DNA from: Stammera capleta_AF
Lineage (GTDB): Bacteria; Pseudomonadota; Gammaproteobacteria; Enterobacterales; Enterobacteriaceae
DNA: 64,000 nt
Reading direction: 5' to 3'
Assembly (NCBI GenBank): GCA_036689265.1
Contig: CP144777.1
Coordinates: forward strand, 62,001 to 126,000
Part shown: piece by piece, positions 8,839 to 16,529 of the stretch
Layout: every line of letters begins with the position of its first letter
How positions within the stretch are numbered: the first letter of the stretch is position 1
Made by a program: the position numbers and the translations under genes
Notes under the pieces: generated by a model
Databases searched by the model: none
Told to the model about the DNA's origin: nothing
What the model saw: only the letters and a program-made list of their open reading frames with translations

Positions 8839-9941
8839 TTTTTAAATTTTTGGATATTTTTTTGTATTTTTTTATTTTTTATAGACATTATAATTCCAAA
8901 TATAAGCATATTACTTATTAAAGATGATCCGCCGTAACTAATAAAAGGTAATGTTATTCCTACTACTGGTAGTAAACCATTAACCATTGAAATATTAATA
9001 AATATATGTAAGAAAAAATTTATTATTAAACTTAAACCTAGTTCTTTTTCAAATCTATTTTTTGTGTTTTTAATAATATTTAAACTTCTGTATATTAATA
9101 AAATATATGTTAATAATAAAATATATATTCCTATTAAACCTGTTTCTTCTGCAATTACTGCAAATATGAAATCTGTTTTTTTTTCAGGAATAAAATTTAA
9201 TTTTGATTGAGTATTTTTATAATTAAATTTTCCATATAATCCTCCTGATCCTATAGCTGTTTTAGATTGTATTAAGTGGTATTTTTTATTTATTAGTTGT
9301 TTTTTTTTATTAAATAATATAAGTATTCTTTCTTTTTGATAATCATGTAAAATAAATTTCCATATTGGTGGAATTAATGTACATGTTATTATTATTAATA
9401 GTATAATAGTATTTTTTTTTAATTTTTTAATAATTAATATAGTTATACCAGATATTAATATTAAAATAGATGTTCCTAAGTCTGGTTGTATTAATACTAA
9501 TATGCTAGGTATAAGTATACTAATTATGGATATTAATATTAATATATTATATTTAAAGTAATTTTGATTTGTTATTTTTGATATAGTTATTGGCAGTATT
9601 ATTTTTATTATTTCTGATGGTTGGAATTGAATTAAACCTATGTTTATCCACCTTTGAGCTCCTTTATTTATGTGTCCGAATATATTTACTAAAATTAATG
9701 TTAGATTACATATAATATATAATATATATATATATTTTTCGTAAAAATATGTATTTATTTGTGATGTTATTAAGAGTATAAATATACTTATTAATATGTG
9801 TATTAATCTATGATATATTAGGTTAGTATTTTTTTCACTAGTATTCCATAATATTAATAAACTATATGTAGATAATATTAGTAAATATGTTATTAATATT
9901 AAATCTGTTTTAGAAATAAAAATAATAATTTTTTTTAACAT
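8835..9941 (-). CDS. rodA: Rod-shape SEDS glycosyltransferase RodA
   Basis: RodA (MrdB) is the SEDS-family membrane glycosyltransferase that polymerises lipid II during cell elongation together with PBP2. The 368-residue protein (370 in E. coli) has about ten hydrophobic segments. Family motifs are intact: GAQRWINIGLIQFQPSEIIKI, QPDLGTSI, the GSGGLYGK loop, KTDFIFAVIAEETG, and PFISYGGSSL near the C-terminus. It lies directly downstream of mrdA (stop at 9957) and overlaps dacA by four bases, the E. coli order with rlpA deleted. FtsW, the division paralogue, is absent from the mur cluster in this window, so RodA may be the only SEDS enzyme. Confidence 0.96.
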   Translation of the reverse strand: MLKKIIIFISKTDLILITYLLILSTYSLLILWNTSEKNTNLIYHRLIHILISIFILLITSQINTYFYEKYIYILYIICNLTLILVNIFGHINKGAQRWINIGLIQFQPSEIIKIILPITISKITNQNYFKYNILILISIISILIPSILVLIQPDLGTSILILISGITILIIKKLKKNTIILLIIITCTLIPPIWKFILHDYQKERILILFNKKKQLINKKYHLIQSKTAIGSGGLYGKFNYKNTQSKLNFIPEKKTDFIFAVIAEETGLIGIYILLLTYILLIYRSLNIIKNTKNRFEKELGLSLIINFFLHIFINISMVNGLLPVVGITLPFISYGGSSLISNMLIFGIIMSIKNKKIQKNIQKFKK

Positions 9942-9956
9942 AACGATTTTTATTGA

Positions 9957-11766
9957 TTAAAATATTTTTTTTAATATAATAAAATCTGTTATTTTTCTCA
10001 TAATATCTCCTATTTTAATGTTGCCTCCTCCGTGTTCTAAAATAATGGTTATAGCTATTTTTGGTTTTTCATATGGCAAAAAAGCGTTCATTAATGTATG
10101 ATCAGTTAAATTTTTTTGTAAATTTATGTTTTCTTTGTTTTTGTTTTGTAATGAAAATAGTTGAGCTGTTCCTGATTTTACCGCTATTTTATAATTTAAA
10201 TTTTTAAAATTTTTATATGCTGTTCCATTTTTTTTAAAAGCAACTCCGTACATTCCAAATTTTATTATATTTAAGTATTTTTTTTTGATGTTTTTTAAAG
10301 AAATATTTTTATTTTTAATAAAAATAAAATTTTCTTTTTTTATTTTTTTAAGTATTTGAGGATTGTTACTTATTCCGTTTTTTATAAATGTTATGAAAGA
10401 TTTATTCATTTGAATAGGAGTTATAGCCCAATATCCTTGTCCAATTCCTATTGATATTGTATCTCCTATATACCATGGATTTTTGAATTTATTAATTTTC
10501 CATTTTTTTGTTGGTAGTAATCCTTGATTTTCTTTAGGTAGGTCTATTCCTGTATTTAAACCATATCCAAATTTTTTCATCCATTTTATTATATTGTTTA
10601 TACCTTCTTTATATGAAATTATATAATAATATATGTCTGATGATTCTTCTATAGATTTTATTATATTTAAAAATCCATGGCCTTGTTTTTTCCAATCGTA
10701 GAATTTTTTTTTTGTATTTGGTATTATCCACCATCCTTTATCATAAATAGTAAATTGTTTTTTTATAATTTTTTCTTGTAAAGCTGATATTGCTATATAT
10801 GGTTTTATTGTTGAAGCTGGTGGATATATTCCTTGAATAATTTTATTAAAAAAAATATTATAATTTGATATATTATTTAAGTAATTAAAAGATAATCCTT
10901 TAATAAAATTATTATTATTGAAACTTGGTGTTGATACTAATGATAATATTTCCCCATTATCAATATTTGATATTATTATTGTTGATGATATTTTTTCTAT
11001 TAATTTAAAAATAAATTCTTGTAATTTTATATCTATTGTTAAATTTATATTTGAACCTGGTATTGATTTTTTTATTTTTTTAATGTTTATTATTTTTAAT
11101 TTATTATCTATAAATATTTTTTTAAAACCATATTTTCCATTAATTATATTATTGTAGTAGGTTTCTATACCTGATATTCCAATATTGTTTATATTTTTTG
11201 TTATAAGTAATTTGTTTATTTTTATTTTTTTTGTGTTGTTTATAATATAACCAATTATTGGTGATATTATTTTTCCGTAAGGATAATATCTGTATTTATT
11301 TTCTTTTAGGTAAAAATTAGGAAAAAAAATTTTATTTAAAATAAAATTATTTATTTCTTTTAAATTTAAATTTTTTTTTAATATAATAATTTTATTTTTT
11401 TTGAATTTATTTACATTATTTAAAAATGTATTTATTATTTTATTGTTTAAAATAAAATATTTTTCCAATTTTTTTATTAAAAAATCAGTGTTTTTTATTT
11501 TAGAATTTAAAAATTCTAAATTATATGAATTATAATTTAGTGCTAATGGTATGTTATTTTTGTCAAAAATTAATCCTCTTGATGGTATTATTGGTATAAT
11601 TTTGGTATAATTTTTTTCTGATAGTTTATATTGTTTTTTATAATTATTGATTTGTAAATTATATGTATTTATTATTATAAAATTTAATAAAATTATTATT
11701 ATTGAAATGAAATATAGGAGATTTTTTTTTTTTTGTTTTTATTCTTTTTATTTTGTTTGGTTTCAT
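9957..11766 (-). pseudogene. mrdA: Penicillin-binding protein 2, frameshifted near its start
   Basis: PBP2 is the transpeptidase of the elongation machinery. The long open part (to 11468, where TTG is only an internal Leu) carries the transpeptidase motifs PPASTIKPY (S-x-x-K), SSD and KSGTAQ. The true N-terminus lies upstream. From an ATG at 11766 the sequence encodes a basic tail (MKPNKIKRIKTKKK), then a membrane segment, then NTYNLQ, IPSRGLIFDKN and IPLALN, which match the E. coli N-terminus closely. The two parts are out of register at an A13 run (T13 at 11722-11734): as written, the ATG frame stops soon after and the long frame has TAA just upstream. With 12 A the product is about 602 residues (633 in E. 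coli). Confidence 0.88.
11722..11734 (-). repeat. Poly(A)13 tract at the mrdA frameshift
   Basis: A run of 13 T on the + strand (A13 on the coding strand) lies about 11 codons after the PBP2 start codon, between the basic cytoplasmic tail and the transmembrane segment. Twelve A would join the ATG to the downstream frame. Because it falls early, a transcript without slippage would give only a short peptide. Confidence 0.93.
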
Positions 11767-11917
11767 GTTATTATTTAGTTTTGTGTGATGTTTTATTATC
11801 TTTAATGTTTATTATTTTAAATTTAATAAAATTATTATTATTAATAATATTATATATATTTTTTTTATAAAATAAATAAAATATTATTTTAGTAAATAAT
11901 TTTTATGTATATATTTT

Positions 11918-13558
11918 ATGTTAAATGTTAATCCTTTAAATACTAATAGTTGGAAAATGTTAAAAGAACATTTTTCATGTATGAAAAATGTTAAAATTAC
12001 AGATTTATTTTTAAATAATAAATTTAGATTTAGAGATTTATCTTTTAATTTTAAAGATAAAATATTAATTGATTGTTCTAAAAATATTATTACTTTAAAT
12101 ACAATAAAGTTATTTGTTAATTTATTAAAGGAAATTAATTTTTCTAATTATTTAAAATCTATGTTGTTAGGTAGTAAAATAAATGTTACTGAAAATAGAT
12201 CTGTATTACATGTAGCTTTACGTGATAGAAGGGATATTTTTTTTAATAAAAATAACAATTTTTTATCTATAAAAAATGATGTTAATAAAAATTTAAAAAA
12301 AATGAAGTTATTTACTAAATTAATTTTGGAAGGTAAATTTACTGGTTTTACAGGAAAAAAAATAAAAAATATTGTTAATATAGGTATAGGAGGTTCTGAT
12401 TTAGGTTCTAAAATGGTTATTAATTCTTTAAATAGATATAAAAATAATTTGAATATTTATTTTGTATCTAATATAGATATTTATTGTTTAAGAAATATTT
12501 TAAAAAAAATTAATATAGAATGTACTTTATTTATAATTTGTTCAAAAACATTTACTACTTTAGAGACTATATCAAATGCTGAAATAATTAAGAAAATTGT
12601 TATTGATTTTTATGGAGGTAAAAGTATTTCTATTGAAAAACATTTTATAGCTGTTACAAATAATGTAAAAAAAGCGGAAGAGTTTGGGATAAGTTTAGAA
12701 AATATTTTTATGATATTTGATTGGACTGGTGGTCGTTTTTCTTTATGTTCTTCTGTGGGATTAACTATTTGTTTATCTATAGGATTTGATAATTTTTTAA
12801 AAATGTTAGATGGATTTCATGATATGGACTTACATTTTTTTAATTGTGAGTATCATAAAAATATCCCAATTATTTTAGCAATGATAAGTATTTGGTATAT
12901 TAATTTTTTTAGGTTTGATGTTGAATCAGTTTTGGTTTATAAACAAAATTTGTTGTATTTTCCTTTGTATTTGCAACAATTAATAATGGAATCTAATGGT
13001 AAATGTGTAGATAGAAATGGTAATTTTATTACTGATTATTGTACGTCTTCAGTTATTTTTGGTGGTGTTGGAACAGATGTACAACATTCTTTTTTTCAAT
13101 ATTTGCATCAAGGAACAAAATGTATACCATGCGATTTTATTGCTGAAATATATTCTGATGAAAATATAAATAATTCTCATTTAAAATTAATGTCTAATTT
13201 TTTTGCACAAACACATACATTGGCTTTTGGTGATAAAAGGTTACATAATTCTAATTATGTTGATAAAAATAATTTTGTAAATAAGTTTAATGTATTTAAG
13301 GGTAATAAACCAAGTAATTCTATTTTAATAAATAAAATAACCCCATATACATTAGGATCTATTATTTCTTTGTATGAACATAAGGTATTTACTCAAGGCA
13401 TTATTTTAAATATTTTTAGTTTTGATCAATGGGGTGTTGAGTTAGGGAAAAAAATATCCTCTTTTATTTTTACAAATTTATTATATAAAACAAATTCGAA
13501 TTTAGATAAATCAACCGATTCTTTAGTTTCTTATTTTAATGATAATTACAATAATTAA
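11918..13558 (+). CDS. pgi: Glucose-6-phosphate isomerase
   Basis: Pgi interconverts glucose-6-phosphate and fructose-6-phosphate in the cytoplasm. The 546-residue protein (549 in E. coli) starts with NPLNTNSWKMLKEHF, close to the E. coli form. It shows NIGIGGSDLGS, the SKTFTTLET phosphate loop, MESNGKCVDRNG with the catalytic Glu, and QHSFFQYLHQGTK with the catalytic His. It is monocistronic between divergent mrdA and rpsT. It implies access to hexose phosphate, perhaps to make fructose-6-phosphate for UDP-GlcNAc, the MurA substrate. That link is inference. Confidence 0.96.
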   Translation: MLNVNPLNTNSWKMLKEHFSCMKNVKITDLFLNNKFRFRDLSFNFKDKILIDCSKNIITLNTIKLFVNLLKEINFSNYLKSMLLGSKINVTENRSVLHVALRDRRDIFFNKNNNFLSIKNDVNKNLKKMKLFTKLILEGKFTGFTGKKIKNIVNIGIGGSDLGSKMVINSLNRYKNNLNIYFVSNIDIYCLRNILKKINIECTLFIICSKTFTTLETISNAEIIKKIVIDFYGGKSISIEKHFIAVTNNVKKAEEFGISLENIFMIFDWTGGRFSLCSSVGLTICLSIGFDNFLKMLDGFHDMDLHFFNCEYHKNIPIILAMISIWYINFFRFDVESVLVYKQNLLYFPLYLQQLIMESNGKCVDRNGNFITDYCTSSVIFGGVGTDVQHSFFQYLHQGTKCIPCDFIAEIYSDENINNSHLKLMSNFFAQTHTLAFGDKRLHNSNYVDKNNFVNKFNVFKGNKPSNSILINKITPYTLGSIISLYEHKVFTQGIILNIFSFDQWGVELGKKISSFIFTNLLYKTNSNLDKSTDSLVSYFNDNYNN

Positions 13559-13587
13559 TATTTGTTTAAAGTAGTAAATATAAATCT

Positions 13588-13851
13588 ATGGCAAATAAAA
13601 AATCTTCAAAGAAAAGAATTTTAACAAATAAGATTAAAAATAGACGAAATGTTAGTAAAAAATCTAAGTTTAAAACTTATGTAAAATTAGTTAAGTACTA
13701 TATATCTATAAATAATAAAGATAAATCTATATTTTTTTATAAAAAGTTACAATCTATTTTGGATAATTTAGTTTTAAAAAGAGTAATTCATAAAAATAAG
13801 TCTTCTAGATGTAAATCTAAGTTAATTAATTTTATAAATAAAATGATTTAA
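13588..13851 (+). CDS. rpsT: 30S ribosomal protein S20
   Basis: This 87-residue, Lys-rich small-subunit protein begins MANKKSSKKRILTNKIKNRRN, close to the bacterial S20 pattern MANIKSAKKRAIQSEKRRKHN, and is the same length as E. coli S20. It binds 16S rRNA early in assembly. The C-terminal block VIHKNKSSRCKSKLINFI matches the IHKNKAARHKANL motif. It lies 29 bases after pgi and its last four bases overlap the end of convergent apaH. Confidence 0.95.
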   Translation: MANKKSSKKRILTNKIKNRRNVSKKSKFKTYVKLVKYYISINNKDKSIFFYKKLQSILDNLVLKRVIHKNKSSRCKSKLINFINKMI

Positions 13852-14693
13852 AATTTAATTAGAGATTTTTGTTTGTATATTTTTTTATTACTCCATTTTA
13901 TTAAACTTAAATGCCCGCCCCAGCAGCATCCTTTATCTATGCAAATTTTTCTTTTTGGTAATATTTCATCTTTTATTGATGCCCAATGACCAAATATTAT
14001 ATTGTAGTTTTTTGGTATATTATTTTTTATTTTGTACCATGGTATAAGTTTTTTTGAAGATTGTTTAGGTGGGTTTTTAAAAAAATAATTTAACATTAAA
14101 TTTTTATTATTATTGTAATAATATCTCATTCTTGTTAGTGAATTTAAAGTAAAAGATAATTTATTAATTAAATTCATTTTTTTTGACCATTTATTAATGT
14201 TATTATTTTCATAAATTTTATTGAAAATAAGTGGGTAATTTTCAATATTTTTAATTAATTTTTGAGTTTTTTTAGTTTCTTTTAGTATAGTTTTTATATT
14301 CCATTCTATTGGAATTCCTGCATGTACCATTATTATTTTTTTTTTATTACAGATTCTAATTAATTTTTGTTTTTTTATCCAATTAACTATTTTTTTTGCT
14401 TTTTTAGTTTTTAAGAATTTTAAAAATTTTTCATTAAATAAATTATTTGGTATATTTTTATTTTTTAAATAATTGTATTTTAAAAATGCTATATCATTAT
14501 TTCCTAGTACTATTTTTAAACTTTTTTTTATTGAATATAAAAATTTTAAAGTTTTTATTGATTTAGGTCCTCTGAAAATTAAATCTCCTGTAATCCATAA
14601 TTTATCTTTTAAATGGTTAAATTTAATTTTTTTTAAAAGTATTTTTAATTCGTCATAACATCCATGTATATCTCCAATTATATATGTACTCAT
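13848..14693 (-). CDS. apaH: Diadenosine tetraphosphatase with altered catalytic motif
   Basis: ApaH hydrolyses Ap4A to two ADP and, in E. coli, also decaps Np4-capped RNA. The 281-residue protein (280 in E. coli) keeps GDIHGCYDEL at residues 7-16, GDLIFRGP near 37, MVHAGI, GHWAS and CCWGG. The third metallophosphatase motif, normally GNHD, reads GNND here: the catalytic His at residue 66 is Asn (codon AAT at 14496-14498, one change from CAT). The frame is intact but activity is expected to be impaired. It follows rsmA after four bases, the E. coli ksgA-apaG-apaH arrangement with apaG deleted. The stop overlaps rpsT. Confidence 0.93.
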   Translation of the reverse strand: MSTYIIGDIHGCYDELKILLKKIKFNHLKDKLWITGDLIFRGPKSIKTLKFLYSIKKSLKIVLGNNDIAFLKYNYLKNKNIPNNLFNEKFLKFLKTKKAKKIVNWIKKQKLIRICNKKKIIMVHAGIPIEWNIKTILKETKKTQKLIKNIENYPLIFNKIYENNNINKWSKKMNLINKLSFTLNSLTRMRYYYNNNKNLMLNYFFKNPPKQSSKKLIPWYKIKNNIPKNYNIIFGHWASIKDEILPKRKICIDKGCCWGGHLSLIKWSNKKIYKQKSLIKF

Positions 14694-14697
14694 TATA

Positions 14698-15483
14698 TTA
14701 TTTATTTTCTTTATTATATAGATTTGTTATTAGGCAATATTGTTTTATTGATAAATTTTCTGCTCTTAAATTTATATTTATTCCATTTTTTTTAAGAATG
14801 TTTATGTTTATTATTTTTTTTAAACTATTTTTTATTTTTTTTCTTCTTTTTATAAATGAATTGTTTAAAATATGTTTAAGTTGTTTTATTTTTAATTTAT
14901 CAAGTTTATATTTATTTTTTTTTGTTGTTAAAGATAAAAATACAGAATTTACTTTTGGTTTTGGATAAAAATTATTTTTATTTACTTTCATAAGTATTTT
15001 AACTTTAAAAAATAAATTAACTAAAATGGTTATTTTTGAATATTTTTTTTCTCCTTTTTTTGAAATTAAAGAATAAGCTAGTTCTTTTTGAAGCATTATA
15101 TGTATATCATATATTATATCTATATATTTTATAAATTTAAAAATTATTTTTTTTGATATATTATATGGAATATTTCCAAATATACGTATTTTTTTGTTTG
15201 TAAAATTAAATATTTTATGTAAATTTAAATATAAAAAATTTTTATTGATTATATTAATATTTAGTTTTATATTTTTTTTTAATATTTTTATTAAATCATA
15301 ATCTATTTCAACTACTGTTAAATTTTTTGAATATTTTATTATTTCTTTAGTAAGTTCTCCTTTACCTCCACCTATTTCTAATAGAATTTGTTGTTTTTTT
15401 GGTTTTATAAATTTTATAATTTTATATAAATAATTTTTATTAATAATAAAATTTTGTCCTAGTTCTTTTTTTAAAATAAGCAT
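14698..15483 (-). CDS. rsmA: 16S rRNA dimethyladenosine transferase
   Basis: RsmA (KsgA) dimethylates A1518 and A1519 at the 3' end of 16S rRNA during late 30S assembly. The 261-residue protein has the SAM-binding motif LEIGGGKGELT near residues 35-45, VVEID (motif II) and the catalytic NIPYNIS (N-x-P-Y) near residue 103. The N-terminus KKELGQNFIINKNYL is the family signature QHFLxD in diverged form. It is the first gene of the rsmA-apaH minus-strand pair. The region 15484-15731 upstream is pure AT-rich spacer. Confidence 0.95.
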   Translation of the reverse strand: MLILKKELGQNFIINKNYLYKIIKFIKPKKQQILLEIGGGKGELTKEIIKYSKNLTVVEIDYDLIKILKKNIKLNINIINKNFLYLNLHKIFNFTNKKIRIFGNIPYNISKKIIFKFIKYIDIIYDIHIMLQKELAYSLISKKGEKKYSKITILVNLFFKVKILMKVNKNNFYPKPKVNSVFLSLTTKKNKYKLDKLKIKQLKHILNNSFIKRRKKIKNSLKKIININILKKNGININLRAENLSIKQYCLITNLYNKENK

Positions 15484-15731
15484 TTTATTAGTAATTTTGT
15501 AGTTAATTTTTATTTGATATTATTTTTAATAAATATTTATATAAAATTTGTTATTTATATATATAAATAAATTTGTGTTATTTTTTTTATATTTTGTTAT
15601 TATAGAAATAAAAATATTTAATAAATATATTTATATTTTATCATAGTAGTTTAATATGTATATATTATTTATTTTTTTATATATTTGTTTGTTTATATTT
15701 TAAATGTTAATTAATTGTTTTGTAGGTTTTT
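15484..15731. other. AT-rich intergenic spacer, divergent promoter region
   Basis: These 248 bases separate divergent rsmA and yabI and must hold both promoters. I see many TATAAT-like hexamers but nothing unique enough to call. There is no RNA gene, repeat array or conserved reading frame. Confidence 0.5.
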
Positions 15732-16496
15732 ATGATAAGATTTTTAGAGAATATAATTTTAAATTATACATTTTTAGTATATTTTTTTATTTTTTTAGTT
15801 ACTTTTTTAGAATCTTTGGTTTTTGTTGGTTTATTTTTACCTAGTAATATAATAATGTTTTTTATTGGTTTATTGATAGGAAAAAAATATTTAAATATAT
15901 ATTTATCATGTTTTTTTAGTTATTTTGGTTGTATTTTAGGTGATATAATATCATATTATGTAGGTATTTATTCTAAGAACAATTCAGTTTTTTTTGATGG
16001 CTTTTTGTTAAAATATAATAATATTTTTAATAAAATATTTTTTTTATTTAAAAATAATATATTTTTTACTTTTTTGTTTGGTCGTTTTTTTGGTTTTATA
16101 AGACCATTTCTTTTGTTTTTATCTGGAATGTTATTAATATCTATTAATAAAATATTAGTTCCTGAAATAATTAGTGTTTTTTTATGGCCTTTGTTTTGTT
16201 TTATTCCTGGAATTTTAACTGGAATTGCTGCTAACATACCTAATAGTAAAATATTTAGTTTTTATTTATTATGTTTTTCTTTATTAGTTATATTTACTAT
16301 TTATTTATTATATTATTGGTATATGTATAATGATGTTTTAAATGAAAAACAAATATTAGGTTTAAGTATTAATGTAAATAAAATGAAATATTTATTATTT
16401 ATTTTGTTTGTTTTTATTTTGTTTTTCTTTACTAAAATAATTAGTAATTCTTCTTTTTTTATATTTAAAAAAATGTTTTATTCTATTTTTATATAA
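15732..16496 (+). CDS. yabI: DedA-family inner membrane protein YabI
   Basis: This 254-residue polytopic membrane protein has the same length as E. coli YabI. It keeps the DedA-family features: an acidic residue in the first hydrophobic region (FLESLVFVGLFLPSN), a GDIISYYVG segment, GRFFGFIRPFLLFLSGM (the G-R-F-x-x-x-x-R-P signature) and LWPLFCFIPGILTGIAANIP, which matches the YabI-specific LWPPFYFLPGILAGAAIDIP. There are about five or six hydrophobic segments. DedA proteins are linked to membrane homeostasis and to recycling of undecaprenyl phosphate. That function for YabI itself is inference. It is a single gene between divergent rsmA and convergent ileS. Confidence 0.87.
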   Translation: MIRFLENIILNYTFLVYFFIFLVTFLESLVFVGLFLPSNIIMFFIGLLIGKKYLNIYLSCFFSYFGCILGDIISYYVGIYSKNNSVFFDGFLLKYNNIFNKIFFLFKNNIFFTFLFGRFFGFIRPFLLFLSGMLLISINKILVPEIISVFLWPLFCFIPGILTGIAANIPNSKIFSFYLLCFSLLVIFTIYLLYYWYMYNDVLNEKQILGLSINVNKMKYLLFILFVFILFFFTKIISNSSFFIFKKMFYSIFI

Positions 16497-16529
16497 TTTT
16501 TTAATAAAATGTATTGTTTGTTTATATAT

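Noticed and set aside
11466..11468. TTG at 11468 as the PBP2 start
   Set aside because: The conserved PBP2 N-terminus (membrane segment, NLQ, PSRG, PLALN) continues upstream in the same frame. This TTG is an internal Leu codon.
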